From Crenothrix sp043729335 (GTDB lineage Bacteria > Pseudomonadota > Gammaproteobacteria > Methylococcales > Methylomonadaceae), in the NCBI RefSeq assembly GCF_043729335.1, contig NZ_JAYTLQ010000063.1, forward strand, positions 11,071 through 75,070: DNA of 64,000 bases, in the 5' to 3' direction. Both the position numbers and the translations under genes were made by a program. The notes under the pieces are model-generated. The model was not told the DNA's origin. It did not search any database and was given only the letters and a program-made list of their open reading frames with translations. How positions within the stretch are numbered: the stretch's first letter is position 1; each line of letters opens with the position of its first letter. Below are positions 17,519-26,736 of this stretch, piece after piece.

Positions 17519-19837
17519 ATGAAACTCAAGCACCTTATCATCCCACTTAGTTTAGCTAGCGCACTGGTTGACTTAACATCTGCGTTTGCCGCCCAAGGCA
17601 ACCAAAATGTCATCAAACCGGCTATTTTTCCGGTAAGCCCAACAACGCCACCCCCTGTTGTGCCCACACAGTTTGACGTTACCGGCTATATACAAAACGC
17701 TGTAGTTGATCCAAGCGTTTGCCCTAATCTGGCTAATCTGGATCCACGTCTATGGGGTGGCACAGTTACGGTTAATGGCGTGGATATCGTCATACCCTGT
17801 AATACCATTTTACAGATGCCTGCGACATCGTTGACGTGGGCAGAGTTATTTGACTCATCACTCGTACCTGAAGGCACACCCCCAGGCACATCAGGTTTGG
17901 CTTTAGCTGATAAAGTTATGTTACCTGGATCAGCCGTACCCGAACAACCTGGATCTTTACCTTTGCCAGCTTATGAAATACATATTGTAGGCAACATTAT
18001 TAAAGATAAATATATTGCAGGCCTGGTCTTCATTTCGCAACAAAGCCTGAATGTCGGTCAGGGTTATATTAAATCTATTGATTATGCTAGCGGCGAACTG
18101 TGCGTATCTTCAGTACCCGCCTACGGCTTTACCGGACAAACAGAAGCTAGCCCTGTATGCCAAGAACCCGATGCCCGTGTCCGAATTAATGACGCTGTCG
18201 GTCGGTTCGGTTTAAAACATGGTGGTCCTGGCTGCGTATCAGATGGCAGTTGCGATGTGGAAGAAAGTCACTTTGACCCTCGCTTTACAGCAGATACCGA
18301 TAATCCGACCATTCATGCTTCAACAGGTTACCCGATGTGTATTCCACGGGCTTACCCCTTTGGCATTGCCGGGGATACTGATGCGCTATGCCCTCAGCAA
18401 AACCGCCCTAAGCAAGTCAGCGGTCAAAAGTGTACTAACCTACCCGCTACTAATGGCATCACTTTCCCCGCTTTCCCAGCACAATCCGATGGTTACTGCC
18501 ATAGCTTTGTCATGGATGCCTTGCCTACGACTTCTGCACCGTTATCAGGGCCTTGCGGCACTATAACCGCTAATGGCAGCACTACAACCATTGCGTGTAC
18601 CACCCGCCCCGATAGGCAAGCACCTTTTGAAGTAGGTGATTACATTGATTATTCAGGTACCTTGACGATTGACGCTAATCGCACCAATCCAACGCAAACC
18701 ACCGCTTATTTTATTTCTGCACACACGATTAACGCCCATGTGGGTATCTATACTATGCCGGGCACTAAGCCTGCGTATGTGATGATTGAAGGCTTGCTGG
18801 CTGGAACCAATGCCTTGCCCATCCAAAATATTCCACAAGAAGTCACTTCACGCGTTCATGTGGAAGGTTTTACTACTGACCCTAGCAGCATGGTGGACAT
18901 TTTTGCCATGGATGTCGATAAGCAAAACGACGCCATTACAGAACGTTTATTGGGTAGTGTCAATCCGTCTGGCCCTCCGGTAATAGGACGCGCACGCTTC
19001 TTACCCGCAGCAGGAAGTTTTTCACCGCCCACCCGTAATTTTCGGATTGTTAGCCGGGCTGTCTGTAAAAGCAAAACCCAGCCTTGTTATATACCCCAAA
19101 CCTATTTGGATCCTAATAACCCAGCGGGTAAATACGCCAATGGCTTGGTTGCAGGCCAGTATAACGCACCCAATTTTGAATATATTTTCACTGAAAACCT
19201 GTTTCTAGGTGATCCCGTACTGCCTAACAATTTTCAGGACTTAGCGTTTTTAGCGTGTGGTTCAGGCCCATTAACTACCGCTACTGTGGCGGGCAATGAA
19301 CCCCCTGTTTTAGTGGGTGCTTTAGACCCTGCACCTTGGGCAGCTCCTATGCCAGCGCCAAACCAATGCGCAGGTAAATTAGCCAATCAGTTAACGATCC
19401 CTGCCACGCAAACACCTGATGAAGTAGCCATTTTTAATGCGAATTGGGATAACCGAAAAAATCAAGGCAAGCTGACGGTTACCGCCACTTCTTCATTACC
19501 GGGTGCTACGCAAAACCTACAGTTATATGTGCAGGCAACCGATATGTTTGGCGGCACTATGTCTGCTGACCCCCAACCCATGCAACTGATAACCAATCCA
19601 GCTGTAGCGCCCGTAGGTGGTTTGCCCTGCCCTGCTACCAACAACCCCTGCTGGCAATATTCAGTATCTGGCACCATTGTTAATCCGGCGCATGCTGGGG
19701 GTGGTAGTCCGAATCTACCCACTAATATCTATTCGGTACCTACAACGGTTACGGTGTATTCAAGCCGTGGGGGTAAAAGTGATATTGCCCCTGCCTTGCA
19801 ATGCGCAATAGTTAATGGCCAGAACACTTGTTTTTAA
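17519..19837 (+). CDS. Secreted protein, paralogue of the 13765 protein's N-terminal domain
   Basis: The ATG at 17519 is chosen because AGGAG lies seven bases upstream and a normal signal peptide (MKLKHLIIPLSLASALVDL...FAA) starts there; the frame stays open 54 bases further upstream. About 772 residues. It shares with the 13765 product the GGTVTVNGVDIVIPCN strand, DPRFT-x-D, STGYPMCIP (about residue 267), LCPQQNRP and a VGDYI strand, but it lacks cadherin repeats. It has many cysteines, consistent with disulfides in an exported protein. Function unknown. It has its own sigma-54 promoter and is followed 71 bases later by the diheme peroxidase gene, so it may be the structural or binding partner of that enzyme. 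Confidence 0.82.
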   Translation: MKLKHLIIPLSLASALVDLTSAFAAQGNQNVIKPAIFPVSPTTPPPVVPTQFDVTGYIQNAVVDPSVCPNLANLDPRLWGGTVTVNGVDIVIPCNTILQMPATSLTWAELFDSSLVPEGTPPGTSGLALADKVMLPGSAVPEQPGSLPLPAYEIHIVGNIIKDKYIAGLVFISQQSLNVGQGYIKSIDYASGELCVSSVPAYGFTGQTEASPVCQEPDARVRINDAVGRFGLKHGGPGCVSDGSCDVEESHFDPRFTADTDNPTIHASTGYPMCIPRAYPFGIAGDTDALCPQQNRPKQVSGQKCTNLPATNGITFPAFPAQSDGYCHSFVMDALPTTSAPLSGPCGTITANGSTTTIACTTRPDRQAPFEVGDYIDYSGTLTIDANRTNPTQTTAYFISAHTINAHVGIYTMPGTKPAYVMIEGLLAGTNALPIQNIPQEVTSRVHVEGFTTDPSSMVDIFAMDVDKQNDAITERLLGSVNPSGPPVIGRARFLPAAGSFSPPTRNFRIVSRAVCKSKTQPCYIPQTYLDPNNPAGKYANGLVAGQYNAPNFEYIFTENLFLGDPVLPNNFQDLAFLACGSGPLTTATVAGNEPPVLVGALDPAPWAAPMPAPNQCAGKLANQLTIPATQTPDEVAIFNANWDNRKNQGKLTVTATSSLPGATQNLQLYVQATDMFGGTMSADPQPMQLITNPAVAPVGGLPCPATNNPCWQYSVSGTIVNPAHAGGGSPNLPTNIYSVPTTVTVYSSRGGKSDIAPALQCAIVNGQNTCF

Positions 19838-19851
19838 TATAGGAATACTCA

Positions 19852-19875
19852 CCACCCCTGTTAACTCAGGGGTGG
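19852..19875 (+). promoter_or_regulatory. Intergenic hairpin between the paralogue and the peroxidase gene
   Basis: Perfect 9-bp stem CCACCCCTG / CAGGGGTGG with loop TTAACT, 15 bases after one stop and 34 before the next start. With no T-run it is more likely an mRNA processing or stability element than a full terminator. Confidence 0.45.
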
Positions 19876-19908
19876 CAAGGGAATTATCTTATCAGAGAGG
19901 ATTTATTT

Positions 19909-22317
19909 ATGAACACTATAACCTTATTAAACCGAAATAGCCTTCCGGATAAATTCGAACTGACGGCTGTTCTGATTGTAATGACCTCATTGGCTGTTTA
20001 CACCCAGCCTGTGCTGGCGCACCAAAAATCACTACCGAATTATTGTGACGCCAACACCTTGCTGGCGTTTCCAGAAATGCCGGGGTCTTTAAAATGCACA
20101 CCGGCACCAGAACCTTACGTACTGGATGCTGATGGCAATAAAGCTTCCATAGCCCCTGCCATTATCAAAGATAAAGCCAAAGCCATTGCGCTTGGAAAAA
20201 TGTTATTTTGGGACAGCCAGGTAGGTAGTGATGGCTTGGCGTGTGCAAGTTGCCATTTTCAGGCCGGTGCGGATAACCGCATCAAAAATCAGATTAATCC
20301 CGGCATGAGAAACGCCAGTGGCGAAAAGGCCAGTGATAGTATTACGCCTCTGGGTAATCTATTTAACTTTATGTCGTCACACTCAAATACAGTCTACATT
20401 GATCCGTTATTAGCCCAATCTATCATAGGTAAAGGGCCTAATTACACCTTAACACAGGCAGACTTCCCGTTACGTAAATACGAAGAGCCAGAAACACTCG
20501 TAGAAGGACAGCCTTTACAAGCTAACCGAAATGCCGAAGTCCTTTATGACAGTGATGATGTTATTTCTTCGCAAGGGGTTTACCAATCGGTATATACCAG
20601 CTTAAATGCCCGGGGTAAAAAGGAAATCTGTCAAAAAAATCTTTCTAATTTAGGGTCTGGCTTGCCGCTTTTTAATGTAGGGGGGCATTCGGTTCGCCAA
20701 GTCGAGCCGCGCAATACGCCTACCATTATTAATGCTGTCTATAATTTCCGTAATTTTTGGGACGGCAGAGCTAATAACATTTTTAATGGCCTTGATCCCT
20801 TCGGCATGCGCCGTTTTGCAAACCCAGATAATATGCCTTCTACCGATATATACAGTAAGAATGCTAAGGGTGTACTTATAAAGAATCAGCTGGCCATTTA
20901 CAATGCCAGTCTTGCCTCACAGGCTGTAGGCCCTGCGTTAAGTGATTTTGAAATGTCATGTGGGGGTAAAAGTTTTGTGGAACTGGGTAAAAAGATGCTG
21001 GCGCTTAAACCGCTAAGTTATCAAACGGTAGCGCCATCGGATAGTGTTTTAGGCGCTTATTCAAGACCAGAAAGAGGCTTAAAATCATCTTATACCTATA
21101 AAAATATTATTCAGAGTACTTTTAACAATGCTTATTGGGATGACACCAAAAAAATTAATGGCTACACCCTAACTGAAAACAACTTCTCGTTATTTTGGGG
21201 TTTGGCCATTCAAGCCTACGAAGCCACCCTGGTATCGGATGATTCCCGTTTCGATCAGGCACAAGAAGATGTTATTAATGGCCGCGATTTACTGACTGAA
21301 CAGGAGCAAAACGGCTTGAATGTATTTGTCAATCAAGGTAAATGTATTGGCTGCCACTCAGGAACAGAATTTACAGCGGCCTCGGTCAATCATGCGTCTA
21401 ACGTTAATAATGTGCCAGCGATTGGTAAATACACTGAACGCATGGTGATGGGTGATGGTGGTGTTGCGTTATATGATGCCGGTTTTTATAATATTGGCGT
21501 ACGGCCTTCTAAAGAAGATTTAGGTATTGGCGGTACTGATCCTTACGGTTTTGCCTTATCATTCACCCGCAATGCCAAGCTAAAAGCCAATGATCCATAC
21601 GACTATAATCTTGAAAATGCCAACATTTCCAGCTTAGGGCCTGACCCGTTTCAAACGAATTCTTTCTTGTTTGCCGCAAGTATTGATCCCGTAACCAGTG
21701 ACGAGCGCGATGCAATTGATGGCGCTTTTAAAGTACCCGCTTTGCGTAATGTCGAATTAACCGGGCCTTATTTTCATAATGGTGGCCAAGCAACGCTACA
21801 GCAAGTGGTGCAATTTTATAACCGTGGCGGCGATCGTAAGGACTTATTCCAAAAAGACCCCGAATGCGGTGGCGCATTATTAATTGATGGCCAGGTTGCT
21901 GCTGATCCAGAGACAGGCTTAATTGACAGCTCCGGTTTTTTACGTGATGGTTCTTGGTTAGGCCAACCTAGCAATATTGCTGCTGATATGGCCGGTACCA
22001 AAGAACTGCTGGATACTACCTGCCATCAAGGCCAATCACCGCATGAAACTTTAAACTTAAGCAGTACCGACGTTGAAGATGTAGTCGCTTTTTTGAAGAC
22101 ACTGACCGATGAGCGAGTCCGCTTGGAGCAAGCCCCATTTGACCATCCTTCTTTAAAATTACCTCATGGCCATACCGGTAATGAGAATAAAGTGAAATTT
22201 ATCAAATCGACCAATCAAGCCCAACAACAAACCTATGAGGTGCCAGCAATTGGCGCAGAAGGACGTGGTGTTAAAGGTTTGTTGCCACTGCAATCATTTG
22301 AAGCTGGATTGCAATAA
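19909..22317 (+). CDS. Diheme cytochrome c peroxidase / MauG-family protein, extra long
   Basis: 802 residues with an N-terminal hydrophobic segment (about residues 20-38) as export signal. Two c-type haem sites are present: CASCH (112-116) and CIGCH (479-483). The C-terminal part has the family pattern KVPALRNVELTGPYFHNGG. Classical bacterial cytochrome c peroxidases have about 330 residues with haems ~150 apart; here they are 367 apart, so the protein has a large insert. Long relatives include the surface-associated peroxidase of Methylococcus and the Pseudomonas oleate-diol synthases, so hydrogen peroxide reduction is not the only possibility. It is the last gene of the sigma-54-linked cluster. 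A palindromic terminator at 22326-22361 follows. Confidence 0.85.
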   Translation: MNTITLLNRNSLPDKFELTAVLIVMTSLAVYTQPVLAHQKSLPNYCDANTLLAFPEMPGSLKCTPAPEPYVLDADGNKASIAPAIIKDKAKAIALGKMLFWDSQVGSDGLACASCHFQAGADNRIKNQINPGMRNASGEKASDSITPLGNLFNFMSSHSNTVYIDPLLAQSIIGKGPNYTLTQADFPLRKYEEPETLVEGQPLQANRNAEVLYDSDDVISSQGVYQSVYTSLNARGKKEICQKNLSNLGSGLPLFNVGGHSVRQVEPRNTPTIINAVYNFRNFWDGRANNIFNGLDPFGMRRFANPDNMPSTDIYSKNAKGVLIKNQLAIYNASLASQAVGPALSDFEMSCGGKSFVELGKKMLALKPLSYQTVAPSDSVLGAYSRPERGLKSSYTYKNIIQSTFNNAYWDDTKKINGYTLTENNFSLFWGLAIQAYEATLVSDDSRFDQAQEDVINGRDLLTEQEQNGLNVFVNQGKCIGCHSGTEFTAASVNHASNVNNVPAIGKYTERMVMGDGGVALYDAGFYNIGVRPSKEDLGIGGTDPYGFALSFTRNAKLKANDPYDYNLENANISSLGPDPFQTNSFLFAASIDPVTSDERDAIDGAFKVPALRNVELTGPYFHNGGQATLQQVVQFYNRGGDRKDLFQKDPECGGALLIDGQVAADPETGLIDSSGFLRDGSWLGQPSNIAADMAGTKELLDTTCHQGQSPHETLNLSSTDVEDVVAFLKTLTDERVRLEQAPFDHPSLKLPHGHTGNENKVKFIKSTNQAQQQTYEVPAIGAEGRGVKGLLPLQSFEAGLQ

Positions 22318-22325
22318 GCCAGCGT

Positions 22326-22361
22326 GTTCTCTGGTTCGGGCATAAGCTTGAACCAGAGAAC
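22326..22361. terminator. Bidirectional terminator between convergent clusters
   Basis: Perfect 12-bp stem GTTCTCTGGTTC / GAACCAGAGAAC with a 12-base loop, between the plus-strand peroxidase gene and the minus-strand DUF2235 gene. Confidence 0.7.
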
Positions 22362-22404
22362 TTAAATCTTTTCGAAAAAGCATCAATAAAAACCACCCTG
22401 TTGT

Positions 22405-23913
22405 TTAAGTTTTTTTATCTTCCCCATGTAACAGTTTTCTCAATTCGGGACGAAGCTTGACCCAAAATTGACAAAAGATGTGTTCCGATATTTCGCGGAC
22501 TTTAACGGTACACCCAAAAAGAGTCGCACCCACAAGAATAAAAACAGGATGATCCCGAAACAATAAGGCAATATTTTCCAGTAAGCTATCAGGAGACACT
22601 AGCATTTTCAGCATATCTAACAGTGTCATGTTAGAGTTATCCAGATCACCACGCAGTAGCCAGTACAGGGTAATAAGAGAATAAATTACCAGCGCAAAGT
22701 GAAATATTTTGCGTGCGATAATTTGCGTCTTGGCTTGTCCCAACAGCGATCCGGTGGACAAGTTGCCTGCATGCTGGCTCATAAGTTCGACTATTTTTTT
22801 AGATTTTGGATGGACACCTTGGTTATCGACCACTTCAAATGTGTTTGGGATGTTGCCAGGGGAATAGCCAAAAACGCCTTGGGCAATACGTTCAAAAACA
22901 CTGACATGGATTTTAGGCGTAGCTATATAAACGCCTGTAACTTTATCGTTGCAAATTTCAACAAAGTCCCGGGGTTTATAACGGTAATACACCCCAAGGC
23001 CCGAACGGGAATCATAAAGTTTATCAAAACAATATTTCCGGTCTTTAATAAATGCCATATCAGTGGGGACAAATTTAAGGCCATCTGCCTTTTTCACCAT
23101 CCATTCGAGCGCTTCCAAAGAAAGTCCTTGCTGTGGGTAACCGCCGCCTACATTACTATGCACCCCCGGAAACCAAACCTGTTCAACACGTGCATCCTCT
23201 TTCCAAAGTAAGGGATGAAACGATTGACGCTGCTCATCAACTGATAGGGCGTGATAAGCCTTGTTAACCTTTTCATGCAGCTTATGATCTTTAAATTCAA
23301 AACGAAAAATAAATTTATCCAGAATATCTGTTGCCCAATCGAAAGGCAGACCCACGGCTGATACCGTATCCCACACCCCCATAAATTCAATGCTGGGTTT
23401 GGTATCACAAAACGTTAAATTTTTATCGGTCAGTTTGTGAAGCCATTTTTCAAAAATAAGCGTGATAGCAGGGTCATAAAACTTTTCCAAAAATGCCGGA
23501 TTTTTAGCACGATAATCCCTGAAAAGATGCCACACTGCATCGTCAAGCTGCCTATCCATATAAACAGTATTATCCAGCATCCCCATTTCACAGATGAAGC
23601 TTGCCAATCTTCTTACCGTAAAAGCCCCGCGACTAAAGCCAAACAGGTAAATCTTGTCCCCTGGCTCATAGGTTCGCACCAGTTCTTTATATAAGTGGCG
23701 AACATTGCGGCTTAAGCCCCAGCCAAAAGCGCCGCCCAGTAGCTTTAATGGCTTAAAATCTTGAGTTCCAACACCGTCGTCATAAAAAGCTATTTGCTCG
23801 CAATCGGGTAAATTAAAATCAATGGCTTCGTATAATTTAAAAACATTGGTACCCCGGTTTTTAATATTGGAATTTCCGGTGCCATCGGAAAGCAGAATGA
23901 TATTTTTAGACAT
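22405..23913 (-). CDS. DUF2235 alpha/beta-hydrolase (Tle1-like phospholipase fold)
   Basis: 502 residues. The N-terminal ~370 residues are a DUF2235 domain: LLSDGTGN near residue 8, the GGxxGxG-like turn (LLGGAFGWGLSRN) and the nucleophile elbow GFSRGA (residues 92-97, Ser94). This fold includes the Tle1 phospholipase effectors of type VI secretion, so hydrolysis of a lipid ester is the best functional guess. About two hydrophobic segments (roughly 405-470) suggest anchoring to the inner membrane. No type VI secretion gene is nearby. It is the most downstream gene of the haem-enzyme cluster and could release fatty acids for those oxidases; this is an inference from context. Confidence 0.78.
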   Translation of the reverse strand: MSKNIILLSDGTGNSNIKNRGTNVFKLYEAIDFNLPDCEQIAFYDDGVGTQDFKPLKLLGGAFGWGLSRNVRHLYKELVRTYEPGDKIYLFGFSRGAFTVRRLASFICEMGMLDNTVYMDRQLDDAVWHLFRDYRAKNPAFLEKFYDPAITLIFEKWLHKLTDKNLTFCDTKPSIEFMGVWDTVSAVGLPFDWATDILDKFIFRFEFKDHKLHEKVNKAYHALSVDEQRQSFHPLLWKEDARVEQVWFPGVHSNVGGGYPQQGLSLEALEWMVKKADGLKFVPTDMAFIKDRKYCFDKLYDSRSGLGVYYRYKPRDFVEICNDKVTGVYIATPKIHVSVFERIAQGVFGYSPGNIPNTFEVVDNQGVHPKSKKIVELMSQHAGNLSTGSLLGQAKTQIIARKIFHFALVIYSLITLYWLLRGDLDNSNMTLLDMLKMLVSPDSLLENIALLFRDHPVFILVGATLFGCTVKVREISEHIFCQFWVKLRPELRKLLHGEDKKT

Positions 23914-23992
23914 ATAACCCTCCTTGGGTTAAGACTTGCAAATCTTTTAAAAAATTGGCCACCCAAAAGTTGCGAAAACGCCACCTCGAAAT

Positions 23993-25198
23993 TTAATCAA
24001 ATACCTCATCCCCCGTGGGTTCAATGTGTTCAACCTTGTTCATCTGCTGCCGGAATTCGGACAGTTTATGGTACAGCTTATAGCGAGCACGGTTGAGATT
24101 GCCCAATGGCCGATGCTCAGGAAGACAATGCCACGGATTCATTTTCAGGCGCTTGGTAAAATCAATCAATTTTTCAGATTCAAAATGCTGTTTCGGGATA
24201 TGCACAGTAGCCACCGGAATAAACGGCGATAATTTCTCCGGCCAGCGTACCGAACTGTCTTCAATAGGCATTAAATGCGGGTCAGTTTGCAACTGAACCA
24301 TCAGATCAAACTCCACAGCCTTTTCGCTCAAGGTTTTGATCATGTTTTCGCGCAGATAATTAAATGGCACCTTACCAAACGGCAATCCCGGTATTTTGGT
24401 ATACAGACCCTTGGTTTTCGGTATAAACGAATACATCACTGCCTGACCCTCACCCAACAAATGAGGCGTGCAACTCCAGTAACGGTCACCGAAAGGGTTG
24501 TACTTGGTTTCATTCCACAAGGCATTCATCGCCATGTCCAACAAATGGCTATCTTGGGGATTAAGGAAATAATACAGCGTCATATCCACCAGGCTCCAAT
24601 ACTGCAACTTGGCATTTTCCCGTGTGTTGGGGGTAACAAAAGTCGCGCCGCCGCTGGTGGTGATAAAATCCTGGGTATATTTTTCTTCCTCTTCCATCAG
24701 TTTTTTGCCAGGTACCCCCATGAGTTTGACTGACATACTCAAAAAACCAACATCTTGAATATCGGCAGGTACATTAGGGCCAGGGCCTGCATAGCGCACA
24801 TAAGCCGGATAACTTTGCGGTTTGGCAAAAATACCCTTACGACAATGTTCAGGGATGTCATCGCGAATGGTTACTGTGGCTTTTAACACAGCGTGGGTTT
24901 TGGTATTGCCACCGCGTTCATAACCACCCGGTTTAAAGCGCCCGCGCATTTGGTCGGCCATGAGATCAATGATTTCATCCAGGCTTTGATCTTCATCCGG
25001 ATCGATTTTTTCCTCGGCTATTTTTAGCCCCTCATTCTGTCGGCGTAGATTGATAAAATATTGCACAAGCCGAACCAGCGGTTCTCGAAACAGCCAGTTC
25101 AACTGAGGACGGAACCAGGGTTCCAGTCGACGCTCGATATACAACAGTTGCAGTAAAAACTGATGAATAATTTTAAGTATGCGGAATTTAATCGTCAT
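23993..25198 (-). CDS. Catalase-like haem protein (y4iL-type), with distal His
   Basis: 401 residues belonging by pattern to the catalase-like group that also contains coral allene oxide synthase-type domains, not to true catalases. The distal histidine is seen in KTHAVLKATVTI (His102). The proximal haem ligand is probably Tyr376 in RYKLY, which keeps the catalase RxxxY spacing. The core NPWHCLPEHRPLGNLNR precedes it. The first ~60 residues form an amphipathic, basic, aromatic region that could bind membrane. It starts within the stop of the DyP peroxidase gene (4-base overlap). Members of this superfamily rearrange or cleave fatty-acid hydroperoxides or remove peroxide; which applies here is open. 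Confidence 0.78.
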   Translation of the reverse strand: MTIKFRILKIIHQFLLQLLYIERRLEPWFRPQLNWLFREPLVRLVQYFINLRRQNEGLKIAEEKIDPDEDQSLDEIIDLMADQMRGRFKPGGYERGGNTKTHAVLKATVTIRDDIPEHCRKGIFAKPQSYPAYVRYAGPGPNVPADIQDVGFLSMSVKLMGVPGKKLMEEEEKYTQDFITTSGGATFVTPNTRENAKLQYWSLVDMTLYYFLNPQDSHLLDMAMNALWNETKYNPFGDRYWSCTPHLLGEGQAVMYSFIPKTKGLYTKIPGLPFGKVPFNYLRENMIKTLSEKAVEFDLMVQLQTDPHLMPIEDSSVRWPEKLSPFIPVATVHIPKQHFESEKLIDFTKRLKMNPWHCLPEHRPLGNLNRARYKLYHKLSEFRQQMNKVEHIEPTGDEVFD

Positions 25199-26724
25199 GA
25201 TGTGCTATCGCTCCCTTGGCTAGGTAGGCTGGCTATATATTTCAGTGCGCGCAGTCCTGGCATAAAAAAATAACCGCCGCCATGTACGGTAACAAATTGC
25301 GGCAGCGGACAAGTTTTTTGCACCGGCCCCGCCGGATTTGGGTGGTTGAATTCATCGGTGCTTTCACCGCTCATTAACGGCTGTCGGTGGCCTAACAACG
25401 GATCACTTTCGTGTTGCACGCCATTAAATTTGCTGCTCATCGCCCAGGCATTTTGAACAAACTCAAACTGCCTGGATATATTAGCCACCAGGCACATAAA
25501 CTGTATGCCGCGCTCAGCCACTGGTGCATCCGGTTTGATAGCCTCTTCCGGCGTCAGTAAAGGCCCATAGGGTCTGCCACGGCGCAGTAGCCTATGAAAA
25601 CGTGCGGAAGCTATCAAGTCTTCATCGTGGCGGTTTTGCCCAAAGCCCAGTATTTTCTTCAAGCGGGATATAAAACCGGTAACACCAGGCGGTAAATCGC
25701 CAGTGCGTGGATTGGTTCTACGGATATGCGCCCCTAGCGGGCATTTATTGCCAACAGGGTCTTCCTCGTAAGTAAAGCTATTATGAAAGTCATCACTGCC
25801 AATCCCCGGAATCACCCCTGCATGTTTTGACACCAAAGGTATGCCGTCACGGTTTCTACCCACCATAGCGGCTGCCAATTGTTCACGTTTTTCGAGGTTT
25901 GAGCCTGCCGCTTTAGTAACAAATTGCCAAAAACCGGGCACATCCTGACCTAGTTGGCGCAATACAAGATAGCTGCCATTACGACCCAAATCTTTTAAGT
26001 CCGGAACATCTTCTGCATTAGGCAGAACATCCGCGAGCTTGTCTGTTATCGGGTTAATCAGCGGCCTTGCGGTGTATTGCGCATATTCATTAGGGTAACC
26101 CAGCACAACCTCGCCCACCGCTAGCCTATTGGAATAGCCATCCCGGTCATGCGGATTTGTACTTTGCAGGCGCTGCCAATCAATATCAGGTTGGCTGATG
26201 CCATCGGCAAAGCCGAACGGTTCAATGCCGCCAATATCCTGCGTTGGTAAGGTTTTGAAAACTTTAAAGGCTTTTGAAAAGTTTTTGCCTTGAACTGTTT
26301 TTCGCCACGTATCAATGTCACCGGATGTGGCATAAAGCAACAATACTACATGGGGGATTTGTTTAACATTACCGCCCCACAGCCATTGTTTAGGCGCATT
26401 GCCAGCAATATCACCCAAGCGGCGCGAACGGCTTTCATCACCCGACAGCCCAACAATGAATTCATCTGAAAAGCCCTCGATAATCGATGCCCGTAGTCCT
26501 AAAGCCTGTAGACCTTGAACAGAAAAAGCTATTTGCAATACCGTTTTTGGCGGTATTTCTGTTTCTTCTGCATTAGTGACGGGGGCTGAGTTCAGCCATT
26601 GCTTAGCAGCCGTGGCATCGACAATATTCAATAGCATAAAACAGGTGTCGGTTAGTTTTCCGTGCCCAAAACGCAGTAATCCTTGCAGGTCATCAAATTC
26701 AAAATCACTGGAAGTTTTCATCAT
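25195..26724 (-). CDS. DyP-type haem peroxidase
   Basis: Start set at ATG 26724 because an AGGAG lies about five bases upstream; a GTG two codons earlier would sit on that ribosome-binding site. About 509 residues. DyP landmarks are the GFADGISQPDI motif (GxxDG, catalytic Asp) near residue 173 and the region around CPLGAHIRRTNPR near 330, whose His is the likely proximal haem ligand. There is no signal peptide. DyP enzymes oxidise dyes, phenols, Mn(II) or other donors with peroxide. This is the long class rather than the ~310-residue class. The stop overlaps the downstream catalase-like start by four bases, showing tight co-expression. Confidence 0.85.
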   Translation of the reverse strand: MMKTSSDFEFDDLQGLLRFGHGKLTDTCFMLLNIVDATAAKQWLNSAPVTNAEETEIPPKTVLQIAFSVQGLQALGLRASIIEGFSDEFIVGLSGDESRSRRLGDIAGNAPKQWLWGGNVKQIPHVVLLLYATSGDIDTWRKTVQGKNFSKAFKVFKTLPTQDIGGIEPFGFADGISQPDIDWQRLQSTNPHDRDGYSNRLAVGEVVLGYPNEYAQYTARPLINPITDKLADVLPNAEDVPDLKDLGRNGSYLVLRQLGQDVPGFWQFVTKAAGSNLEKREQLAAAMVGRNRDGIPLVSKHAGVIPGIGSDDFHNSFTYEEDPVGNKCPLGAHIRRTNPRTGDLPPGVTGFISRLKKILGFGQNRHDEDLIASARFHRLLRRGRPYGPLLTPEEAIKPDAPVAERGIQFMCLVANISRQFEFVQNAWAMSSKFNGVQHESDPLLGHRQPLMSGESTDEFNHPNPAGPVQKTCPLPQFVTVHGGGYFFMPGLRALKYIASLPSQGSDSTS

Positions 26725-26736
26725 CAACACTCCTGT

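Noticed and set aside
22405..23913. DUF2235 protein as a type VI secretion effector
   Set aside because: No VgrG, immunity or other type VI gene nearby, and C-terminal membrane segments argue for a resident enzyme.
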